Program-made: the position numbers and the translations under genes | Notes under the pieces: generated by a model | What the model was told of the DNA's origin: nothing | The model's database searches: none | What the model saw: only the letters and a program-made list of their open reading frames with translations | Shown: positions 6,299 through 12,752 of the stretch, one piece after another | How positions within the stretch are numbered: position 1 is the stretch's first letter | How the letters are laid out: the number at the start of each line of letters is the position of its first letter | NCBI GenBank assembly: GCA_964602895.1 | Contig: CAZRTG010000050.1 | Coordinates: 1-19,349, forward strand | Direction of reading: 5' to 3' | DNA: 19,349 nt | Source of the DNA: JAWXBM01 sp964602895 | GTDB taxonomy: Bacteria > Pseudomonadota > Gammaproteobacteria > Xanthomonadales > SZUA-36

Positions 6299-7666
6299 AT
6301 CAAATACAAACACGAACAATGGTCTTCCAGCGGTGTCTTTTTCCTCGCCATTATCGGCCAGGCCATTGGGCTGGGAAATATCTGGCGCTTTCCTTATATC
6401 ACTGGAGTGAACGGCGGCGGGGCTTTCGTCCTGATCTATTGTGCTGCCGTGCTGGTTATCGGTATTCCGCTGATCATGGCTGAACTGGCCATTGGTCGCC
6501 GTGGCGGTGGTAGCGCTGTGGCAACCATGGAGGTCCTGTGCGAGGAAGAAGGTTGCAGCAAGGGGTGGTATGCCGTGGGTTGGCTGTCATTGATCATCCC
6601 GTTTGTCGGATTGCTCTTCTACAGTGTGGTTGCGGGTTGGATTCTTGATTACATGGTGCAAACTGCCCTGGGAAACCTGCAGAACCTGAACAACGAGACC
6701 TCTGGGGCTGCGTTTCAGCAACTGACCAACAACCCCTACCGCCTGTCCTTCTGGCACGGGGTGTTCATGCTGATGTCGGTGTTCATTGTCGCTGGCGGAT
6801 TGCGGGGTGGCCTGGAGAAAGCCGTTAAAGTGCTGATGCCGGCACTGACCGTGACGCTGGTTGTTCTTCTGGGCTATGTTGCATTCACGGCAGACTTTGC
6901 GGGTGGTGCCCGATTTCTGTTCAGCCCGGATTTTTCCAAGGTCACTCCGGCAGTGGTCATGATGGCCGTCGGCCAGGCATTTTTCTCACTGGCCATTGCC
7001 GTGGGTGCAATGATTACCTATGGCGCTTACCTGCCCAAGACGGTATCCATAGCCCGGGCCGCATTTGTGATCGGTTTCGCCGACACAGCTTGCGCGTTGC
7101 TGGTCGGGATGGTGGTATTTCCTTTGGTCCTGACCTATGGCCTACAGGCCGGTGAAGGCCCGGGTCTGGTGTTTGTGGCCTTGCCCATCGCCTTTGGAAC
7201 CATGCCACTGGGCACACTTTTTGGCACCCTGTTCTTTGCGCTGATGTTAATGGCAGCACTGACCTCCTCCATGGGCATGCTGGAGCCTGTCGTCGCCTGG
7301 CTTATAGAGAGAAGTACGTTGGGCAGACGCGTCATTACTTCACTGGTCGGCGCCCTGGCGTGGCTGCTTGGGCTGTCTGCCGTGCTGTCATTCAATGTCC
7401 TGTCCGGATTTACCCCACTGGATTATTTCGAAACCTTCGAGGGCAAGCGGATTTTCGACCTGCTGGACTATTTCACGGCCAATGTGCTGATACCGGTCGG
7501 CGGGTTGCTCATCGCCTTATTCGCAGGTTGGGTCATATCGCGCAAGTCCATAGCGGAAGAACTGAACCTGGGCAACCCGCTTGCGCTGCGCTGCTGGTCG
7601 GTATTGATCCGCTACGTGATACCGGTATTGATCACACTGATTTTGCTGAGCAATTTAAGAGGCTAG
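6299..7666 (+). CDS. Sodium-dependent transporter of the NSS (SNF) family
   Basis: The N-terminal segment contains the NSS signature QAIGLGNIWRFPYI and NGGGAF, which form helix 1 and the sodium and substrate sites. About eleven to twelve hydrophobic helices follow, with ELAIGRRGGG after helix 2. Counted from 6299 the protein has 455 residues, normal for bacterial NSS carriers (the MhsT/LeuT group, sodium-coupled amino-acid uptake across the inner membrane). The first canonical start, GTG 6407, lies after the signature and would delete helix 1, so it cannot be the true start. The frame is open from 6275 but holds only ATC at the right place behind a good Shine-Dalgarno. Either ATC initiates, the TGA is read through from the dehydrogenase, or a base is wrong. 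Neighbouring context suggests an acidic or related amino-acid substrate. Confidence 0.85.
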   Translation: MKYKHEQWSSSGVFFLAIIGQAIGLGNIWRFPYITGVNGGGAFVLIYCAAVLVIGIPLIMAELAIGRRGGGSAVATMEVLCEEEGCSKGWYAVGWLSLIIPFVGLLFYSVVAGWILDYMVQTALGNLQNLNNETSGAAFQQLTNNPYRLSFWHGVFMLMSVFIVAGGLRGGLEKAVKVLMPALTVTLVVLLGYVAFTADFAGGARFLFSPDFSKVTPAVVMMAVGQAFFSLAIAVGAMITYGAYLPKTVSIARAAFVIGFADTACALLVGMVVFPLVLTYGLQAGEGPGLVFVALPIAFGTMPLGTLFGTLFFALMLMAALTSSMGMLEPVVAWLIERSTLGRRVITSLVGALAWLLGLSAVLSFNVLSGFTPLDYFETFEGKRIFDLLDYFTANVLIPVGGLLIALFAGWVISRKSIAEELNLGNPLALRCWSVLIRYVIPVLITLILLSNLRG

Positions 7667-7670
7667 TTGG

Positions 7671-7820
7671 TTGAATCGGGGTCGGACCAGCGCATCCTAT
7701 TGAGTTGGTTGAATCGGGGTCGGACCAGCGCATCCTATTGATTATACATATGAAATTGATCTTGTTGAATCGGGGTCGGACCAGCGCATCCTATTGATTA
7801 TACATATGAAATTGATCTTG
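7671..7820 (+). repeat. Tandem 56-bp duplication at left end of repeat element A
   Basis: A 56-bp unit beginning TTGAATCGGGGTCGGACC is present twice without a mismatch (7709-7764 and 7765-7820). A shortened 38-bp copy whose first 33 bases match the unit precedes them at 7671-7708. The region starts 4 bp after the transporter stop codon. Confidence 0.92.
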
Positions 7821-8029
7821 TCGAATGTGAACTTGAGCCTTAAAAAGGTTATTTTGATAGGGAAATCGCAGTGTTAACGAGTTTGAGGGATGATTGCAGT
7901 CATGACTAACCTATCCATATCTCTCGACGCCAGTTTTTCTGGTGCAAAATGGATTGCTTAAAGGCGGAAATTGCCGTTTGAACGGGTACTAAATATTTTT
8001 ATATCAAAGAGTTGGGCAGGTCCGACCCC
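7773..8029. mobile_element. Element A: 257-bp non-autonomous inverted-end element
   Basis: The element runs from GGGTCGGACC (7773-7782) to its exact reverse complement GGTCCGACCC (8020-8029 on the plus strand). Internal landmarks are GATAGGGAAAT at 7856, GGAAATTGCC near 7966 and a TTTTTATATCAAAG near 7996. It carries no gene and no transposase. It matches element B at 12254-12510 in total length and in the spacing of all landmarks. It is probably mobilised in trans, in the manner of a MITE or a RAYT-linked palindromic repeat; the responsible enzyme is not in the window. Confidence 0.75.
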
Positions 8030-8061
8030 AAGTGGCCCAACAGGTCCGACCCCAAGTGGCC
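8017..8061 (+). repeat. Tandem 24-bp duplication at right end of element A
   Basis: CAGGTCCGACCCCAAGTGGC occurs at 8017 and again at 8041, a 24-bp period. A further partial AAGTGGCA follows at 8062. This block precedes the peptidase gene's Shine-Dalgarno and creates a spurious in-frame N-terminal extension of that gene. Confidence 0.85.
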
Positions 8062-8088
8062 AAGTGGCAGGTGGGGCTTTTTGGGAAC

Positions 8089-8093
8089 AGGAG
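8089..8093 (+). promoter_or_regulatory. Shine-Dalgarno fixing the peptidase start
   Basis: AGGAG lies 6 nt before GTG at 8100. It makes this GTG preferable to the ATG-type start at 7971, which lies within repeat element A and would place 43 repeat-derived residues ahead of the signal peptide. Confidence 0.75.
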
Positions 8094-8099
8094 ATACAG

Positions 8100-11000
8100 G
8101 TGAGCGCAAGGAAGCGATGCCACAATGGTGTCACATACGAATTGATCGGACTGGGTATCCGTACGATCTGTGTTATTGGTTTGGTCAGTGGGATGCTGGC
8201 TACCAACGCCATGGCCCAGAATTCTGGCGCCGACGATGCGGCCATGGCCTCCCTGATCCAGAGCCTCACCAGTCGCCGCCTGAATGACCTCACGCCACAA
8301 CGTTCAGCCTCAGGCCATGAATCCATCGATTTGCAGGGCAGATTCCAGCAGGTTTCGCTGGGTCAGTTCGTGAATGATGAATTGATTGCAGTTGCTTGCG
8401 TCAACAGTGTTGGCGAAGCCAATACCTTTTTCGGTCGTGACCTGGAGACAGGAGCGCCCTTGCCACCCGAGCAGCAGACCGCCCATGAGAAACTGGTGGC
8501 AGAAGCGTTGCTGCATGGCATGAGCCCCGGCGAGTACCAATTCTATGGAGAAATGGCAGCAAGTTATCCCGACGGCCCGCAGGCTGGGGGCTCTACCATC
8601 ACCATTATCAACAACGATGGTGCTGATGAAGGATTCAATTCAACGGCACCCCAGTTGCTGCCGGCACCGGGAAATGACACCCATGCCAACCTGGGCGATC
8701 AACGCCTGGCGCTGTTCAACGCGGCTGCCCAGGTCTGGAGCGCCTTTCTGGACAGTAGTGTAACCATCCCGGTTCGGGCCCAATTCAATCCGTTGACGCC
8801 TTGTAGTCCTAGTAGCGGTGGTGTACTCGGCAGCGCCGGCGCGGTAACCATTGAACAGAATTTTCTGAATGCGGAGTATAGCGATACCTTTTACCACCAG
8901 GCTCTGGCCAACAAACAGGCAGGTGTCGATCTGGATGCTGTTAGGCCGGATATTGATACGACATTCAACAGTGATGTGGACACGGGTTGCCTGGGTAGTG
9001 GCAGTCATTTCTATTACGGGCTGGACAACGCAACTCCGCCTGACACCATCAATCTGTTTGTCGTTTTACTGCATGAACTGGGTCACGGTTTGGGCTCATC
9101 CAGTTTTACCAGAGCCTCAGGATCATATATCGGTGGGTCGCCGGATATCTGGGCGCGGTTTCAATACGACAGCTCCAATGGGCTGACCTGGTTTCAGATG
9201 AACAACGCTCAGCGTAAGGCATCTGCCATCAATAACAACAACCTCTATTGGGATGGCCCGAACGTACGTCAGGCTTCAGGCTTTCTGACCGCTGGCCGTG
9301 AAACGGCGACCGGCCGTGTGCAGTTGTATGCACCCAACCCGTACGAAGGTGGTTCTTCGGTATCCCATTTCAACACGGCTGCATTCCCCAACCTATTGAT
9401 GGAGCCCTCCATCAATTTCGGTTTGCCACTCACCCTGGATCTTACCCGGCAGCAGATGCGTGACATTGGCTGGTATCGTGACAGCAACGGCGACCTGACG
9501 CCTGATACGATTACCAACGTTCTGCCCGGTGGCGGTTCGTTCGCGGTGGGTAGCGTGCAAACCATCAGCTGGACCAATACCGGCGGCTTCAACCGCAACG
9601 TCACCATCGAATTGTCGCTGGATGGAGGTACGACCTTTCCGGTGCTGGTGGCTTCCGACATAAGCAATACCGGATCTTATTCCTGGACCGTATCCAACCC
9701 ACCCACCCAACAGGGTCGGTTACGTGTGCGGGAGCACGATTTTGTGACCCCATCCGGAATATCTGCAGCAAATTTTGTAATTCAGGGGCCCAATACTCCA
9801 CCGACGTTTACACCGTCCGCCGCGCTGGCACGACAAAAGGGTAGCGGGCCTGCAGGTGCCGTTGCCGTGGGAACGGTCAGTGATGGGGAGACCCCGCCGG
9901 CTCTTCTTGATGTAACACAAATCGCCGGAGGCACGGCAAGCGGAATCATGGTGGACAGCATCACCAATGTGTCCGGTACGATATCGGCTGTGGTCACAAC
10001 CTCATGCAGTGCTACCCCCGGAACGGTCCGTTTTCAGGTGTCCGATGGAGCACTCACCGGTATCGGTGACCTGCAGGTGAACCTCTCGGCCAACACGCCA
10101 CCAACGCTGGGTTACGCCAACTCGGCACTGGATTCCGGAGCATCCCGTCAGATTAACCCGATGAGTGGGCCGACGGACAATGGTCTGATCAACACCATCG
10201 ATGTACAGGGAACAGGCACTTACACTGGAACGATTTCCGTCAACGCAGCCGGTGCGGTATCGGTATCCAACGCATCGCCTATTGGCACACACAGCATAAC
10301 AATCCGTGCAACGGACAATTGCGGGGCGAACACTGATGCGGCATTTGACCTGCAGGTCAACAATACAGCCCCACTGTTCACGCCGGCGAGTGCCATAGTC
10401 CGGCAGAGAGGCAGTGCAGCGGGTGCAGCAGTAACCGTAGGAACGGTCAGCGATGCCGACAGTCCTCCTGCCAGTCTGGTGGTGGCCGCCATTGGTGGCG
10501 GCACGGCCAGCGGAATCACGGTGGACAGCGTCAATAATTCGGCGGGTAACGTGACGGCCACGCTGGCTGCCTCCTGTTCTGCAACGGCAGGTACCGTTCG
10601 TTTTCAGGTCTCGGACGGCAGCCTCAGCAGCACGGGTAATTTGCAGATTAGTGTGGATGCCAACACACCTCCGACACTGACCTACACCGGTCAAATGCTG
10701 GATGCAGGGGCTGCCATTCAGATAAATCCTGCCACGGGTCCGCTCGACAACGGCTCTGTTGCCCAGATCGTGGTGCAGAACACCGGTACCTATACCGGAA
10801 CGATTTCAGTCGATACTGCCGGTATCGTATCCGTCTCGGATGCTGCTCCGGTTGGCACGCATACCATTATCGTTCGCGCTACCGATAACTGCGGAACGCA
10901 TACCGATGCGCAATTCGAGTTGCAGGTGAAAAATACGCCTCCCACATTCACACCAGCAACTGCCGCATTGCGTCAGCAGGGCAGTCCTGCCGGCCCGGTC

Positions 11001-11561
11001 GAGGTGGTGGGTACGGTTGGCGATTTGACCACCCCTGCAGGTAGCCTGACGGTGACGCAAATCGCCGGTGGTTCGGCGTCCGGAATCAGCGTGGGTGGTA
11101 TCAGCAATGTGGCTGGCACGGTTTCCGCTACCTTGGCTGCGTCCTGCGATGCCACTGCGGGAACTGTGCGTTTCCTCGTTTCAGACGGCGACTTGACCGG
11201 CGACTTGACCGGCACCGGTGACTTACATATCAATGTGGACACCAACAGCCCACCGACGCTTGGTGCTTATACGACTGTAGTGCTTACCGAAGGGCAGGGA
11301 GCCTTGAACCCTCCTTTATCAGGACCTGCAGACAATGGCAGCGTGAAAGACGTCAGTGTTGCGATTGCACCAAACTCCTTTACCGGATCGATCAGTGTCA
11401 ACCCGGCTACCGGCGAAGTAGAGATCACCGCTGCCGCACCCGTGGCTACCTATCTGGTCACCGTCACGGTTATGGATAATTGTGATGCGCAATTTGAGCG
11501 GCAGTTCACTCTGACCGTTAAAGGCGAACAGATTTTTTCGGATGGCTTCGAATCACCCTGA
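8100..11561 (+). CDS. Secreted zinc metallopeptidase with tandem Ig/cadherin-like repeats
   Basis: 1153 residues from GTG 8100. A basic start and hydrophobic stretch to about residue 39 end in NAMA|Q, a signal peptidase I site. The peptidase domain has HELGHGLG at residues 325-332. Position 11 of the metzincin pattern is Ser, not His, but the downstream SSVSHFN (His423), LLMEPSINFG and LTRQQMRDIGW match a known bacterial metzincin-like group in which that His could be the third zinc ligand. A beta domain (about 475-560, ITNVLPGGGSFAVGSVQTISW) follows. Then come three 190-residue repeats, each of two beta-sandwich-like halves beginning NTPPTFTP and NTPPTL. The end is GEQIFSDGFESP. It is likely exported and perhaps surface-held. 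Its upstream region is repeat element A, so its promoter may lie in that element. Substrate is unknown. Confidence 0.8.
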   Translation: MSARKRCHNGVTYELIGLGIRTICVIGLVSGMLATNAMAQNSGADDAAMASLIQSLTSRRLNDLTPQRSASGHESIDLQGRFQQVSLGQFVNDELIAVACVNSVGEANTFFGRDLETGAPLPPEQQTAHEKLVAEALLHGMSPGEYQFYGEMAASYPDGPQAGGSTITIINNDGADEGFNSTAPQLLPAPGNDTHANLGDQRLALFNAAAQVWSAFLDSSVTIPVRAQFNPLTPCSPSSGGVLGSAGAVTIEQNFLNAEYSDTFYHQALANKQAGVDLDAVRPDIDTTFNSDVDTGCLGSGSHFYYGLDNATPPDTINLFVVLLHELGHGLGSSSFTRASGSYIGGSPDIWARFQYDSSNGLTWFQMNNAQRKASAINNNNLYWDGPNVRQASGFLTAGRETATGRVQLYAPNPYEGGSSVSHFNTAAFPNLLMEPSINFGLPLTLDLTRQQMRDIGWYRDSNGDLTPDTITNVLPGGGSFAVGSVQTISWTNTGGFNRNVTIELSLDGGTTFPVLVASDISNTGSYSWTVSNPPTQQGRLRVREHDFVTPSGISAANFVIQGPNTPPTFTPSAALARQKGSGPAGAVAVGTVSDGETPPALLDVTQIAGGTASGIMVDSITNVSGTISAVVTTSCSATPGTVRFQVSDGALTGIGDLQVNLSANTPPTLGYANSALDSGASRQINPMSGPTDNGLINTIDVQGTGTYTGTISVNAAGAVSVSNASPIGTHSITIRATDNCGANTDAAFDLQVNNTAPLFTPASAIVRQRGSAAGAAVTVGTVSDADSPPASLVVAAIGGGTASGITVDSVNNSAGNVTATLAASCSATAGTVRFQVSDGSLSSTGNLQISVDANTPPTLTYTGQMLDAGAAIQINPATGPLDNGSVAQIVVQNTGTYTGTISVDTAGIVSVSDAAPVGTHTIIVRATDNCGTHTDAQFELQVKNTPPTFTPATAALRQQGSPAGPVEVVGTVGDLTTPAGSLTVTQIAGGSASGISVGGISNVAGTVSATLAASCDATAGTVRFLVSDGDLTGDLTGTGDLHINVDTNSPPTLGAYTTVVLTEGQGALNPPLSGPADNGSVKDVSVAIAPNSFTGSISVNPATGEVEITAAAPVATYLVTVTVMDNCDAQFERQFTLTVKGEQIFSDGFESP
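9792..11516 (+). repeat. Three 570-bp (190-residue) in-gene repeats
   Basis: Equivalent positions (the AAT of N-T-PP/AP-x-FTP) fall at 9792, 10362 and 10932, exactly 570 bp apart. Repeats 1 and 2 are closely alike throughout, including IxATDNCG near the end of each. Repeat 3 carries a short internal duplication (GDLTGDLTG, about 11190-11215) and its second half has diverged. The pattern implies recent duplication with length held constant. Confidence 0.9.
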
Positions 11562-11622
11562 CCAGCTCGCTTAGCCTGGTGCTATCACTTTGGCACCGAT
11601 GAGGAAAGGGTTTTGGATTCTA

Positions 11623-12096
11623 TCATTGCTGCAAAACTTTCCACCCGGCTTCAGCCTGTTCGTCGGTCCAGTCCGGCAGCCGCCAACCAGCATAGAATTC
11701 CACGCAAGCCATCAGAGCGAAATAGACAACGCCCCAGAGAATGGTGCGTTGCGGATGCTCCGTTAGCCCGTCGAGCGAGCCGCCAAAGGCAGCGTAGCGA
11801 ATATCTTCTGTGATACCTAAACCCGGAACCGGGAGCAGGCAGATGAACGCAGTGATCAGTAACAGGAACATGCCGATAACGGATCGCTGCATCATCAGGA
11901 TGGTGCCTTTCTTGTCACGCAAAAATACCAAGGTTACGGTTCGGCTGATCAACAGCGTCAACAGTAGCCAGATAACGTAGCTGCCTTTGGTCCAGTGTGC
12001 ATAAATGATGGCGCCACCACCATATAGCAGGCCGAAACCCAGGAACCACACCAGTCGCTGCCAGAATTTTCCAAAAAGCACCGAGCCCACGGCCAT
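11623..12096 (-). CDS. Small polytopic membrane protein of unknown function
   Basis: A protein of 157 residues if begun at the ATG 12096 (MAVGSVLFGKFWQ). It has about four hydrophobic segments: near residues 12-30, 38-54, 70-90 and 115-132. The C-terminal tail is acidic and Trp-rich (RLPDWTDEQAEAGWKVLQ). I do not recognise a family. The frame stays open up to 12270, but that extension is encoded by the repeat DNA starting at 12121, so I exclude it. The AG-rich element expected before 12096 is absent, so the original 5' end or promoter may have been displaced by the repeats. It converges with the peptidase gene, with 61 bp between stops holding only a weak GGTGC/GCACC hairpin. Confidence 0.6.
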   Translation of the reverse strand: MAVGSVLFGKFWQRLVWFLGFGLLYGGGAIIYAHWTKGSYVIWLLLTLLISRTVTLVFLRDKKGTILMMQRSVIGMFLLLITAFICLLPVPGLGITEDIRYAAFGGSLDGLTEHPQRTILWGVVYFALMACVEFYAGWRLPDWTDEQAEAGWKVLQQ

Positions 12097-12120
12097 GCCA
12101 GTTTTAGAGGTTTTTTTAGA

Positions 12121-12347
12121 GGGGTCGAACCAGCGCATCTGATTGATATTTTGGGATAAACATATTCGTTTGGTCTTGGTTTTAGATCTTAAACGCGCTA
12201 TTTCGGTAGGGAAATCATATGAACGCATTTGAACGCGCACATATGATATGAACGGGTCGGACCAGTACACTTGATTGATTATATAAGAGAAAATATTTCG
12301 TTTGGCCTTGGATTCAGGTCTTAAACACGCTATTTCGATAGGGAAAT
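12121..12347 (+). repeat. Diverged 132-bp tandem duplication at left end of element B
   Basis: GGGTCGAACCAG at 12122 and GGGTCGGACCAG at 12254 are 132 bp apart. The internal landmark G(G/A)TAGGGAAAT at 12205 and 12337 is also exactly 132 bp apart. The copies share ATTGAT, CGTTTGG and TTAAACnCGCTATTTCG but have many substitutions, so this duplication is older than the 56-bp one at 7.7 kb. Confidence 0.75.
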
Positions 12348-12510
12348 TGCAGGGCTAGTGGCCGTGTGATGTACATTCGATAACGGCTTAACTGTCGATG
12401 TCCCTTGGCATCAGATTTTCCGGTGCAATAAGGGCTGTTTAAGAGTGGAAATTGCCCATCCTGAATATACTAAGTATTTTTATATCAAAGTGTTGGACAG
12501 GTCCGACCCC
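12254..12510. mobile_element. Element B: 257-bp non-autonomous inverted-end element
   Basis: This element runs from GGGTCGGACC (12254-12263) to GGTCCGACCC (12501-12510), with GATAGGGAAAT at 12337, GGTGCAA and GGAAATTGCC in the right half and TTTTTATATCAAAG before the right end. Left end to GATA is 83 bp and GATA to TCCGAC is 165 bp, identical to element A, although the sequences have clearly diverged. No coding content or transposase is present. Confidence 0.75.
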
Positions 12511-12560
12511 AGCATACTATTTTTATATCAAAGTGTTGGACAGGTCCGACCCCAGCATAA
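12475..12560 (+). repeat. Tandem 43-bp duplication at right end of element B
   Basis: The 43-bp unit beginning TATTTTTATATCAAAG and ending in GACCCCAGCATA plus one base occurs at 12475-12517 and 12518-12560, with 42 of 43 bases identical. CCCCAGCATA then recurs in the following 30 bp. Confidence 0.92.
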
Positions 12561-12607
12561 CCCCAGCATACCAGCCCCAGCATACATTCATCGACCGCCA
12601 AGTTTTC

Positions 12608-12750
12608 TATAGTGTTTTTCGACTCCCAAGGATATTTTGTCCCAAATTTTGTCTTTTATGAATGATTTTCGACGCGATTAAGCTTATAGTGTCTTTCGAC
12701 ACAAGATCCGATAATTGAGTAAAATTCGACTTAAATGAAGGGTTTTCGAC
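12608..12750 (+). promoter_or_regulatory. Leader of the Fic gene with five TTCGAC motifs
   Basis: TTCGAC occurs at 12618, 12668, 12695, 12725 and 12745, always preceded by a T- or A-rich run. Two copies belong to a 16-bp near-identical direct repeat (TATAGTGTTTTTCGAC at 12608 and TATAGTGTCTTTCGAC at 12685, 77 bp apart), and the second also forms GTGTC-TTTC-GACAC. The cluster looks like multiple sites for one DNA-binding protein next to the fic start, but no regulator is identified. Confidence 0.45.
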
Positions 12751-12752
12751 AA

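Noticed and set aside
6407..7666. GTG at 6407 as the start of the NSS transporter
   Set aside because: It would remove the conserved GLGNIWRFPYI helix, which is present upstream in the same frame.
7671..8061. A CRISPR array in the repeats at 7.7-8.1 kb
   Set aside because: Only two or three copies occur, they abut without unique spacers of constant length, and no cas gene is near.
7971..8099. N-terminal 43 residues of the long peptidase frame
   Set aside because: They are encoded by repeat element A, are low-complexity (PTPSGPTGPTPSG), and precede a clear Shine-Dalgarno and signal peptide at 8089-8100.
10002..10694. Minus-strand frame of 230 codons inside the peptidase gene
   Set aside because: It is the antisense of the repeat units and rich in Arg, Cys and Gly with no recognisable domain.
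11562..11622. Strong terminator between the peptidase and membrane-protein genes
   Set aside because: Only a 5-bp GGTGC/GCACC stem is seen and no T-run follows.
12121..12560. A decayed insertion sequence with a transposase at 12.1-12.6 kb
   Set aside because: No frame in the 257-bp core is long enough or similar to any transposase; the evidence supports a non-autonomous element only.
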